Shown piece after piece: positions 24,001 through 33,724 of a stretch of 64,000 nt of DNA. The notes under the pieces were generated by a model. It saw nothing but the letters and a program-made list of their open reading frames with translations, did not search any database and was not told the origin of the DNA. The position numbers were made by a program, and so were the translations under genes. The DNA is from Paracentrotus lividus (taxonomy: Eukaryota; Echinodermata; Echinoidea; Camarodonta; Echinidae): the NCBI GenBank assembly GCA_940671915.1, contig CALNVZ010003435.1, positions 6,235,218 to 6,299,217 of the forward strand. The letters run 5' to 3'. The number at the start of each line of letters is the position of its first letter. Within the stretch, counting starts at the first letter, position 1.

Positions 24001-26337
24001 CGAGTGACACAACAATGTTTGGACATGGGTTTCTGACCATTATATTGGTCATGGTTGGATTTGTGCCCAAGTAGATCTCTAAAGGTACCATAATAGTGCT
24101 GGTATAAGTTCTGGTTTATGTATATGAATAGTGTACCTTAGCTCTGGCATACAAGCATCGCGATTTCATGTCATGACTGGGATAGCCTCTCATCAGGCCC
24201 TGTTGGCTGATCGTTGATGACAGACCCCCCCCCAATAAAAATTGACACGTCCCCCCCCCCCTGGTAGCCTCTCATCGAGGCTCTGTTGGCTGATCTTTGA
24301 TCAGACCCCCCATAAAAAAAAATCAACCCCCCCCACCCCGACACCAAGCTGACATTTCAATCCTTCCCTCTCTGTAGAAATAGGTCCACTCTATGTGCCG
24401 TGGGTTGTTGTTGTGGTTTTTATATTTTACGGCGCTTTCATTCATTATAAGAATATTTACGCCTTATTTTTTGCGTGTTTTTTTTTTCTTCTTTCTTTCT
24501 TTTTAAGAAAATCATACATGTATAATTACATGTAGGGTTTTCCTGTTGAAAGATTTATTTTTATTAATTTTTTTTCTTTAATACAAAGCTTTGCTTGATG
24601 ATAATTAAGAAAATCAAAATATCTGTCGTATACATCTCTAATAAAATACCGGCCTCGTTCTTGTATATTAATTACCATTATGTTAATAGCTTTGTGGGGC
24701 CATAATTACCCCACGGGTTGGGGTATTTATCGGGTATCTATTGTCATGACTGTTTGAATTAAAAGATATTAATTATGCTAATTAATTATGGTAATGTATG
24801 CTAAATGTTATTGGGTATTCCTAGTAAACTTATCAACCACCAACAATGATTTAATCAGTCAATGGTTCACCCAAATTGTTTAAATTTTGCAGTCAGCAAT
24901 ATATTTATTTATGTACATAATCATCCGATCATACAAGTTAATGTCCCCATCTGCGCTTATACACTGTTTATGCATTGGGGGCCATAATTACCCCACGTGA
25001 CATTTTCAATTTGATCCCTCTTTTAATACAGCTGTACTCTTGAAGATATTCAGGTTTTTCTGGTGTGTTTGTTAGTTCCTATTGTTTCTATTTCAATGAA
25101 AATTTCATCTTAAATGATTTTAATTAATGATATCACACCCCACTTAAAAAAGCACACTTGCCACTTTCCAACTAACAGAATTGTGATTGCTGTACATTTT
25201 AGGCTCCCCTAAGCACAAAATTTGAAGTAAATTAAGTAAATGCCTTACAGTTTTCTCATATGATAGTAGGAAGAGTTTAGCTAGACATGTTTTAAAAAAT
25301 ATATTATCAATGTGTAATGCAGCAAAGAATTATAAGCTCTCAAAGACAAAGGGGCCATGATTACCCCAGTCTCCCCTATATATATAGTCTCTATATCAAT
25401 TCAAGGAAATAACTAGATACAAATAACCTGAGTGGCTACATGTATGTCATGTTAGAGTAGTCCATGATAATTACTTTCAGCAACAAAAAAAAAAAAAATA
25501 AGAAAAATAATAATAATTGGACAAGTGACTAGACTAAATATAAGAATAAGAGGCATTTAAATCACCAAAGCCCGTATGTGCAAAGTCATGTTTGATCAAT
25601 TAATCAGCATAAGAAAACTGGATCACATAATGTTTGAAAATAAATCATTGATTGTATTGTAAAGAAGCCTTTGTGTTGATTTCAGATCCTAACTTGCATT
25701 TCCAATGGCACAGTGCCATATTGAAATTTGAGCTAAATATCGTTAAATTGAATATATCACCATAATACAATTTTATTCAAAATCGAATAGGCCTACATAC
25801 CATTTCACTACGCAGTGACTTTCATCTACAACGATGGCACACAGGTTCTCCTTCAAAATGCTACTCTCAAGAAGCTTGAAACCCCGTCTGAATACAGTCT
25901 CTGGACTCATGAACACATAGGAAATTCCACCTGAGTAAAAAAAAAAAAAAAAAAAAAAAAGATATAGGACTAACTAATCAGATGTATGACTCTTGAGTAA
26001 TTTAATAGCTTTTTTTATTAAAACAAGTTAGATCACATTATCAAGTAGACATAGACCTAACGTTAGTGTTAAATCTTTTAGTATCATTTTATACAATGTA
26101 GAAACTGCATCAGCGCCGTGCCTATTTCATGCTACATGTAGCAACAAAACGATGACCGATGTTGGAACTGTGGTTAGATTTTAGTGTGGAGACTTTAGAC
26201 AGTGTTTCACTTTCACTCTAGAAACTTTTGAGTTCACTTCATTTTCCAGTCTAGAAGTCTACTCTTCTTCTTCTTCTTCAGTTTACATCTGCCTCCTTCA
26301 ATTTTGAAGATTCTTGCAGACGGCTTAAACTAAGTCA

Positions 26338-26380
<43 letters not shown>

Positions 26381-28322
26381 TGTGTGTGTGTGTGTGTGAC
26401 ATAGTAGGGTGTTGCGTGAAATATTTACAATACTTATAGAATATACAATATTTACATTATTTACAATATATACATTAGTACTCAAGTCTACTCAAGTCTC
26501 AAATATTATTTAGATGTAGGCCTGCTTGCCAATTCAATTGCCATTGCTAGGCCTAGATTTGTTCAATATTAAGTGGGTGTTTAGATGCTCCCTTTAGTTT
26601 TCGGGTACTAGTTTTAGTATTATTGCTGTTTTCAATAGGGACATACCCGTACCGTAGCACATCGAAATACCTATAAGTTCGTTCGTACAGAGCTAGAGAA
26701 CAATGCATTTTGATTGTTGGGCGCTCTGATTAGCTATTGCGTGGAGCTCCGCCTCCTGGTTGCGATGACTGAAGTGCATTGACCATAACTGAACAACGCG
26801 ATTCAGCTGTTCCCGATAAAGACCGCTTTTGTCTTGGGCGCTGTCAATCATAACAAAGTGGACCCATTTCGCAAGAAAAACTGCAAGACTCTACTTTTAA
26901 AAAAAAACGTGTAGAATCTATGGCAAAGCCACTCTTGAATACTTTTTAGAATAAAGAAGAGAAATATAAAAAGGAACTTCAATGAATCCACTGTCGGACT
27001 TCGACCAACATTTGAAAACGTATAAAGAAATGAGGACTTACCAAAAAAATAAATGATGAATCAAAATTTTATCGTGACTAGGCACAATGCCATGGTAGTG
27101 TATTTCATATGATATGATAACGTGTCAATCGAGCGTCATGCATAAATTATGGCATAGATCTAAACATTTTGCGTAGGGTGAAATATTTTGAATTTAATCT
27201 ACACTAGTCAGATCTAACGTTAGATTATCTTCTCTAACAAAGTTAGATCTAGATTCTAGATCGAACGTTAGACATGTTAGATATTCTAACGCACAGAGAA
27301 ATGTTACTCCATAATTTAGTAATTTATGCATGACGCTCGAATGATCACGAATTAGCATATGAAATACACTACCATTGTGCCTTCCAATGAACAATAGTCA
27401 CGATAAAATTTAGATTCATCATTTATTTTTTTGGTAGGGCCTAAGTCCTCATTTCTTTATACGTTTTCAAATGTTGGGCGTAGTCCGACAGTGGATTCGT
27501 TGAAGTTCCTTTTTATATTTCTCTTCTTTATTCTACAAAATATTGAAAGAGTGGGTCTACACTTAACCGTTTTTGAAGTCGAGTCTTGCAGTTTTCTTGC
27601 GAAATGGGTCCAATTTGGTTATGATTGACAGCGCGCACGACAAAGCGGTCTTCATCGGGAACAGCTAAATCGCGTTGTTCAGTTACGGTCAACGCACTTC
27701 AGTCATCGCAACCGGGAGGCGGAGCTCCTCGCGAGAGCGCCCAACAATCAAAATGCATTGTTCTCTATTTCTGTAAAAGCGGAATGGTAGACTTTTTTCC
27801 GTGTAACGTTAACGGGATAGAGTCTACAATAACAAATTTGATCAATTAAATTGCAAGGGCCAAGGGCAGGTCAAAAATCTTACCTTCTAACACCATATCT
27901 TGAGAAGAAGCGTCCCCAACATAAATGGCTTGAAGTCCACGATCCTTCAGCGACTTCACCTGGTCTCTCATCAGAGACACTAAAGGGGAGATAACGAGCA
28001 AAATGCTAGCAGTAACCGACCCATCACCACCCGGCAACTCCCCTGGAGATCGGTCTGGTTCACACGGGGAAGCAGAAACTGCACGACTCTCTTGGCTCTG
28101 GTCACCGCGGAGGTAATCGACACACAGTGGAAGCGCATGAAAGATTACACTTTTTCCATAGCCTGTGGGTAGATTTACAAACACATCTTGTCCTTTCAAT
28201 GCAGATTTGATCGCGTCAACCTGTAAATCTTTGAATCGGTCAATTTTCAGCAATTTTGAGGCATATTCAACGCTCTTCGAGATTTCGTCGTCACTCATCG
28301 TGGAAAATGCACACGCCGCCAT
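21002..28322 (-). CDS. RecQ-family ATP-dependent DNA helicase of the transposon, three exons, 608 aa
   Basis: Exons 28322-27884, 25930-25801 and 22259-21002 (minus strand) splice in frame at GT-AG sites (phases 1 and 2) to 608 aa. The start ATG lies in AAGATGG, about 290 bp inside the right terminus. Visible motifs in order: Walker A PTGYGKS (about residue 52), motif Ia SPLVSLMRDQV, DEAH-type box VVDESHC followed by KW, motif III VALTATST, motif V region ATMAFGMGVN, motif VI QESGRVGRDG, then a RecQ zinc-binding cluster (CRR...CCDICTNGCTC). The acidic C-terminal tail is not recognised. RecQ enzymes unwind DNA 3' to 5'; a role in processing transposon ends or replication intermediates is inference. 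No disabling change was seen. The DESH box and GRVGRDG differ slightly from the usual DEAH and GRAGRDG. Confidence 0.88.
22668..25385. mobile_element. nested foldback or inverted-repeat element(s) in helicase intron 2
   Basis: 22668-22775 is inversely repeated at 25175-25290 (shared AATTTTGTGCTTAGG and ACAATTCTGTT), and 23615-23745 at 24668-24835 (shared GGGGTAATTATGGCCCCAC). The right edge ATTACCCCAGTCTCCCCTA (to 25385) resembles the ends of the TA-flanked elements at 29778-31568. Exact left end not found. Degenerate direct repeats of about 230 bp lie at 23090-23590. Confidence 0.5.
24183..24325 (+). repeat. two tandem fragments resembling the terminus of the 22-kb transposon
   Basis: TAGCCTCTCATCAGGCCCTG then TTGGCTGATC at 24183, and TAGCCTCTCATCGAGGCTCT then GTTGGCTGATC at about 24266, each followed by a C run. 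Both resemble the element terminus (TAGCCTCTTGTCGAGGCCCT). No opposite-orientation partner was found nearby. Confidence 0.5.
26339..26399. repeat. (TG)n microsatellite
   Basis: About 30 TG units with one GA interruption, in helicase intron 1. Confidence 0.95.
26690..27815. mobile_element. foldback element of about 1.1 kb in helicase intron 1
   Basis: The left arm, about 26695-27155, is the inverse of about 27300-27795; both contain AGAGAACAATGCATTTTGAT and GGAGCTCCGCCTCC at matching distances. The loop has palindromic TAACGTTAGA words. Partial copies occur at 32490-32575 and 39560-40130. The outer edge CGGAAAAAAGTCTACC is shared by the right end here and the copy at 32490. No coding capacity. 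Confidence 0.75.
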
Positions 28323-28485
28323 CTTGCTTTTGAAAAAACCGGCCGAGTACAGCCTGATGAATATTTATTATGACGTCATCATAGCCCGCGCTCATTGGAT
28401 GATTTTCACCGACCAATTTTAGGTCGGAATATTCGTCAAAACAATAAAAGACAAAAGAAAGTCGGTGAAATTCAGGTTAGGTGTC

Positions 28486-28609
28486 AAAAGGCCTTGTTTC
28501 GCTCCGCTCAACAAGCCCGACTCGCTTCGCGAGTTCGGGTTTTCGCCTCGCTTCGCTCGGCATCATTCGGCAAACGACAATAAGCCAACAAGGCCTCGAC
28601 AAAAGGCTA
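28486..28609 (-). repeat. right terminal inverted repeat
   Basis: The inverse of 6212-6332, including the outer AGGCCTTGTT with its inner complement and a GAGTTCGGG/CCCGA stem around a GCGAAGC core. The helicase start codon is only about 165 bp inside it, so the repeat probably contains the helicase promoter. Confidence 0.85.
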
Positions 28610-28618
28610 TAGTTGATA
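28610..28618. repeat. 9-bp target-site duplication, right
   Basis: TAGTTGATA, identical to 6203-6211. Confidence 0.85.
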
Positions 28619-29775
28619 GGGCCTGCTATCCCTGAGCCGTGCATTAATTTGTTCCGATTTGATTTATTGGTATATATAGAGTAACATTATAAATGATATT
28701 ATTTATTACATAATATAGGCCTCGTTAAAACCTCGCAGAATGCGAAGTTTTGATGATCTCGATGCGTAGCCCTATACTTGAGAAATAATCATACAAAATA
28801 TGGTTTTAACTTGTCTATCAGAGACATTAGTTAGGAAGAAAATGGTTATATAAGATTGACTATTTGTCAGCCTCTACAATCTTTTATTTGACTAGCCTTC
28901 GGGCAGGTCAGGGGATCGAGTTCATTGATCGAAAGTATCGGTGAAGTGCATTAAATATTCAGATATAAAGAGAGAAAACAATAAAGGGAAAGTTGCACAA
29001 AGATCGTTGCAGTTTCATAGAAATCTTTTTAACATCGAACAAACCTGCATGAGCTTCGCCACCTAAGTTTTTTAATTAAACATCCGGACCTGTAGGCCTT
29101 TAAAATTACCCATACTCTTATTTTGAACGTGTATGATCCCAATACTGTTTGAGAGAAATTCAGTGGGGGGGGGGGAGGGGGGTATGTCTATATTACTAAT
29201 TTACCAGTGTATTTCCTCATTTAGTTCAAGGAGAGGGGAAAGGATGTAGGCCTAGGTAGCTAGGGCCTAGTTGACGATTATTATAAAAACTAGTATATTA
29301 TAGGAGGGCATTCTATGAAAAAATAATATATAATTTACTTTCAATGTTTTCAAATCAAAGGAATAGTATTTGGTACTAGAAGATATTGTTAGTAATATTT
29401 GCATGCATATATATCAGAAGGCATATCCGTTATGAAAGTGCCAAGATTATATTGAATCTATGTTTGAAATAATAACAGTCTAGGCCCTATACAGAATGAA
29501 TACAAAATTTTGAACTGGCACACAGTATTTTTTTTTCCAATTTAAAGGGAGTTTGATTAATTTAAACCAGGTTGATGATTTATATTAAGCTAATGAGAGT
29601 CTGAAAATCTGAGTTACAGAAAAAGAAAAAAAAAATTTGTGTCGTCACAAAAACGAATATGTGTGAATATGATTCTTTATTGCATATAGGCCTGACAACG
29701 CACGGCACAAAAAGCCAATCCGTATGAAAAAAAAAGCTTTAAACGGATTGGGTTATCTATGCGGTTATATATAAG
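28619..29775. other. no gene seen
   Basis: AT-rich flanking DNA to the right of the large transposon, with a G run near 29164-29182. No open frame of interest and no repeat that I could assign. Confidence 0.6.
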
Positions 29776-29777
29776 TA

Positions 29778-31568
29778 GGGGAGACTCAGGTTAGTTGAGC
29801 CAGTGGGTTAATTGAGCCACCCCCTCTAAATAGGTCAAGCCCATTTCTAAATTTATAATGCTTCCATCTCTTGTTACATAATGATAGATGGACTATACAT
29901 GCTAAATTTGATACATGGGTGTAGACTACAAGCTTGTTAAAATCAACAAAATTTGATATTTGCTGGTCAAAGTGACTTCCGTGAAAATTGACATGTGTGC
30001 TCATATTTTTGACACTCTAAAGATTTAACGGAATATCATACTACAGTTGAAAGGAGTATCATCGTATATAAATTTAACCATATCATTAGATTTGTGTCTA
30101 GTAAGAATTTTACTTTCCACCCCAATTAGTAAAAAAAATAAAGTGTGGGGTTAGTTGAGCCGTTGTTGGTGGGGTAAGTTGAGCCTATGCCTACATGGGT
30201 TAAAATTTTTGAAAACAATATTTTGGGGTTTTGTATGGCGTGTTACATGAATTAACTATTTTGTTATCATTATTAAACAGGAAAAAACATCTGTCATGCC
30301 CCAAAACTATTTATGAAGGACCTACCTGCGAAAATAGAAAAAATAATTAAATGCACCAAAAAGTAGGGGAGACCGGGTATGGAAGTTCTCAGTGTGCTAA
30401 GATGGAACAAGAGAGGATGTGCTAACTGGCATCTATATACAGCCTACACATAGCTGCGATGAACTGCCGGTCGTGAGGTTTCTCCGTTGTTTTATTAAAA
30501 AGTAAATCAACAAAAACCATTTTTTACAGTCAAGTTCAAAGTAAATTTTTGACAAAAATTGAAATTTGTAATAGCTCTTACAACTGAAGGCACATGATGA
30601 TAGTCTGGTATTGTAAATATAGTACATGTATGTCACTAATATACCCCCTAGCCATGCCCCGTAATTCTGCCTAATGACTGTGCTACAGTTGATTTCTGTG
30701 TGTAAAATCACCCATGGGGTAGGTTGTTACAACAACCTACCCCATGTTGATGTAACAACTTACCCCAATTACATTACATATGTACATTTACATTTTGTCT
30801 CAATTTTCAGGTGTTAATATATATTTTATTTTTCTATTATTACTTTTGTCTATTCTAGAGCTCTACTTGATCTACTGTTAACGATGTCAAGAAACTGGAA
30901 AGTTGAAATTAAAGTATGGTATAAGAGATTTACACATTGTCAACTTACCCCGTATGTTTACATATTGTAACAATTGACCCCGTATGGTGTAACAACCTAC
31001 CCCGTATATGGGGTAGGTTGTTACAAAAAAATGTCTTCACTAATTAAGCTGTAGTTAATTAGTGTTTACATGTTTTCAAGTTTTATATGCCTCAGGTTTT
31101 AGCCAACATAATAGGCTAACTACAGACCCAATATGGAGTGCGTGAGTTCTTTCATTAGAATTATCTGGCCCAAAATGTGAATTTTGTAACGTCCATACCC
31201 GGTCTCCCCTAACCATAATGTGTACGTGCATGCGTGTGAGTTGGTGTATGTGAGGGTGTGGGTGTGTGTTTATGTGTGTCTTTTGGGATGGGGGAGTCAG
31301 CCCTCCAAAACTGATTTATGCCGCATGGCTCAACTAACCCAACGCCTTGGCTCAACTTACCTGCGTGTTGTTAGTTGAGCCACTTGACACTTTTTTTTTA
31401 ATTGCCCGGGGCTCCAAAACCGAAAGTGCTATTTTCGGGATATACCTTTTATAATTTGCCTAACATACTACTCTTTCAATCCCAATCCTCAACAGCCTAA
31501 AAAAAACTTCACCCATGGGCACCAGGTGACCTTGAGTAAAAAGTGGCTCAACTAACCTGAGTCTCCCC
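29778..31568. mobile_element. TA-flanked MITE carrying a second MITE inside it
   Basis: TA then GGGGAGACTCAGGTTAGTTG at 29778, and the complement ending at 31568 followed by TA. Subterminal GTTGAGCC and GGCTCAAC words recur near both ends. Removing the inner element (30366-31209) leaves about 950 bp. A TA target suggests a Tc1/mariner-type origin. No coding sequence. Confidence 0.75.
30366..31209. mobile_element. inner TA-flanked MITE, 844 bp
   Basis: TA then GGGGAGACCGGGTATGGA at 30366, with the complement ending at 31209 and TA after it. The centre holds a palindrome of GGTAGGTTGTTA and its inverse (30718-30742). This is the uninterrupted copy of the family split at 1-291 and 4914-5160. 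Confidence 0.8.
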
Positions 31569-32489
31569 TAAGCGTTGATACATTTCTTAGATAGGTCTCA
31601 TAAGACCCCGCCCTCAAATTTCTCACATTTATTAAACACGCAGATCCGAGCGGCGACTATATAACCTTTGCTGCCATCCTATAATATGCCCAACTATATG
31701 GGCAGTAAGCAAAATAAGTAGTAAGTAGTTCATTACTTAAAGGCCTTTATGGATGGTGGATCTATGATCTGAAAGTGGGAGGGCCGGGGAAGGGGGCGCA
31801 GACCGAAACATTGAGAAATAGGGGGGATCGGAAATGTCCGATTTATACATGTCATTGTCGATGAGTGATTTTCAAAATGAAGGGGGCGCGTCCCTACGCC
31901 CCTGGTCAGTGAAAGTGAGAACGGTATTTAAGCATAGTTAGTTAGGAGTGTACAATAGCTTGTACAAAATGACTATGCAAAAATTAATACTGCATGCATG
32001 CATACACTCCTCGCACTATGGAAACGTGCAAACGATTGTTATTGACTAGTCTACTTCCAGACAAATTAATAAGGTCTAATAAATGCTTCGTCAGCAAGTG
32101 GTATTCATTAATTATCTTTGAAATTAAATACAGAGATATATATCGTAGAATTAAATTTATTATTAATCTAGGTAACTTTCAGACAAAATTATAGGTATAA
32201 GAATATTCTTATTAAAAAAATTATATGTATTGGTCTTTTTCTTTTATTACTTACGCATTGGTTGAGCTTAGCTTCAATAATGCATTTTTGTGGGATTCTC
32301 TCCAATTGATGTTTTTGAAATCGAAGAAATTTACTGCAAAAATTGGTCTAAATTGCAAGAAACTGAGGTAGTGGAATACGGAGAGTTGTAGGAATAAACA
32401 GGTATGTATTTAAGTAGTTAAAATTAGCTTGTTTTTTTATGACAATCATTACGACATTAGCAAATTGTGAAGGTGTTCGTGTTGTTGTG
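31569..32489. other. no gene seen
   Basis: Non-coding, AT-rich sequence between the nested MITEs and the foldback fragment before the gap. Confidence 0.6.
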
Positions 32490-32575
32490 CACGGAAAAAA
32501 GTCTACCATTCCGCTTTTACAGAAATAGAGAACAATGCATTTTGATTGTTGGGCGCTCTGATTAGCTACTGGTAG
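32490..32575. repeat. broken end of a foldback element abutting the gap
   Basis: Matches the outer arm of the 26690-27815 element (CGGAAAAAAGTCTACCATTC onward) until the Ns begin. The missing continuation (GGAGCTCCGCCTCC and beyond) appears in reverse orientation at 39680-39998. Confidence 0.7.
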
Positions 32576-32600
32576 NNNNNNNNNNNNNNNNNNNNNNNNN
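32576..32600. other. assembly gap of 25 N
   Basis: Twenty-five consecutive n. A round size like this is usually a placeholder rather than a measured gap. Confidence 1.
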
Positions 32601-33583
32601 GCAAGGAGAATGCCTATAGACCTTCAGTCCTGGGCTTTCTCATTCTCGGTCACTCCCTCTGGAAAGCCAATCTACCATCAGGCTGTTTCCAACCATTTCC
32701 CTCCCTCCACCTCCTGGATAGTAACCCCATCACAGGTCACTAAGACCTTTGTCATGGAGTCTACCCAGACGGTCAGGTTATTATCATCTATGATCAGACC
32801 TCCTTCAGCGGTGTCCGAGCCTCCGGTTGCTAGGCAGCCATGTTGAAAACACCTGTACCCATTCAAAGATGAAACAGAAATAAACATGGTCATATTTCTG
32901 GCAATTTTTGATAGGTTTGTTGTAAAGAAACATCCCATATACAACACATTATGTCTGCGGTGTGCAGTGTGTGTAATGCACTGGTTTTTTTTGCAGTGTC
33001 AATAGGTGTTTTAGCGATCTTTGATCAAAGTAGGAAAAGTTGTTTTTATTTCTTTTCCATATGTTTCTAATTCATACAAACAAGTTTTGAACAAATAAAT
33101 GTAGTAATGAGTATAAAATAAATACTTAAACCCTACTGTACTTGACAGAAATTTCCCATCCGACCAAATCAAATATCCAGATTGACACCATCCAACGTGG
33201 AGTGAATAAACAAGGTTGGCATGTACATATTTCCTCCAATATAGATTCTTTTCATTCTTTTCCAATCTACAGGATTCATACCGTTCAATTAGGATCATTG
33301 ATGTCCTCTGGTATGTTTTGTGAAGAGTGCATAACGACAGGTCCGCTGGTCCAATGATCTGAAGATCTTTCTGATCAGTCATGAGATGGTCCACACGTCT
33401 GCAGATTGCATGATCCCTGACATACCAGCTATGTAGGCTACACCAGCTTGACTTTCATAAGGGTCACCTGAATAAATAAAAAGGCAACATGTATATCCAT
33501 TCAACTACACAAACATACATGCAGCAGAAAAGTAGTACACCAAAGGACATTGTTATAATCAATCATACGTCATCAATTGAAAT

Positions 33584-33724
33584 ACAGTGGAATCTCATTT
33601 TTAACGAGGTCCTTGGATTATCTGAATCTCGTTATATCAGCGTCAAAAAAAAAGAATATAAAAGATTGGATTAGCAAAATTACCTCGTTATATCAGACTC
33701 TTGTTATAATGAGTTTCGACTGTA
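33584..33724. mobile_element. pogo/Tigger-like MITE (left arm copy)
   Basis: TA then CAGTGGAATCTC at the left, GAGTTTCGACTG then TA at the right, with repeated CTCGTTATA words. This is the typical end sequence of pogo-like MITEs. It is mirrored at 46030-46172 in the other arm. Confidence 0.65.

Larger units (their letters stand above)
6212..28609. mobile_element. 22.4-kb Academ-H-like DNA transposon with transposase and RecQ helicase genes
   Basis: Termini are inverted repeats beginning TAGCCTCTTGTCGAGGCC (left) and TAGCCTTTTGTCGAGGCC (right, opposite strand), flanked by a perfect 9-bp duplication. Inside are two convergent multi-exon genes with no visible inactivating change: a transposase of about 999 aa and a 608-aa RecQ-type helicase. 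A DDE transposase, a superfamily-2 helicase and a long target duplication match the helicase-encoding Academ lineage known from animals and fungi. That assignment is from memory of the family. Much of the length is intronic and intergenic DNA loaded with smaller elements. Intact genes and the identical duplication point to recent insertion and possible activity. Confidence 0.85.
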
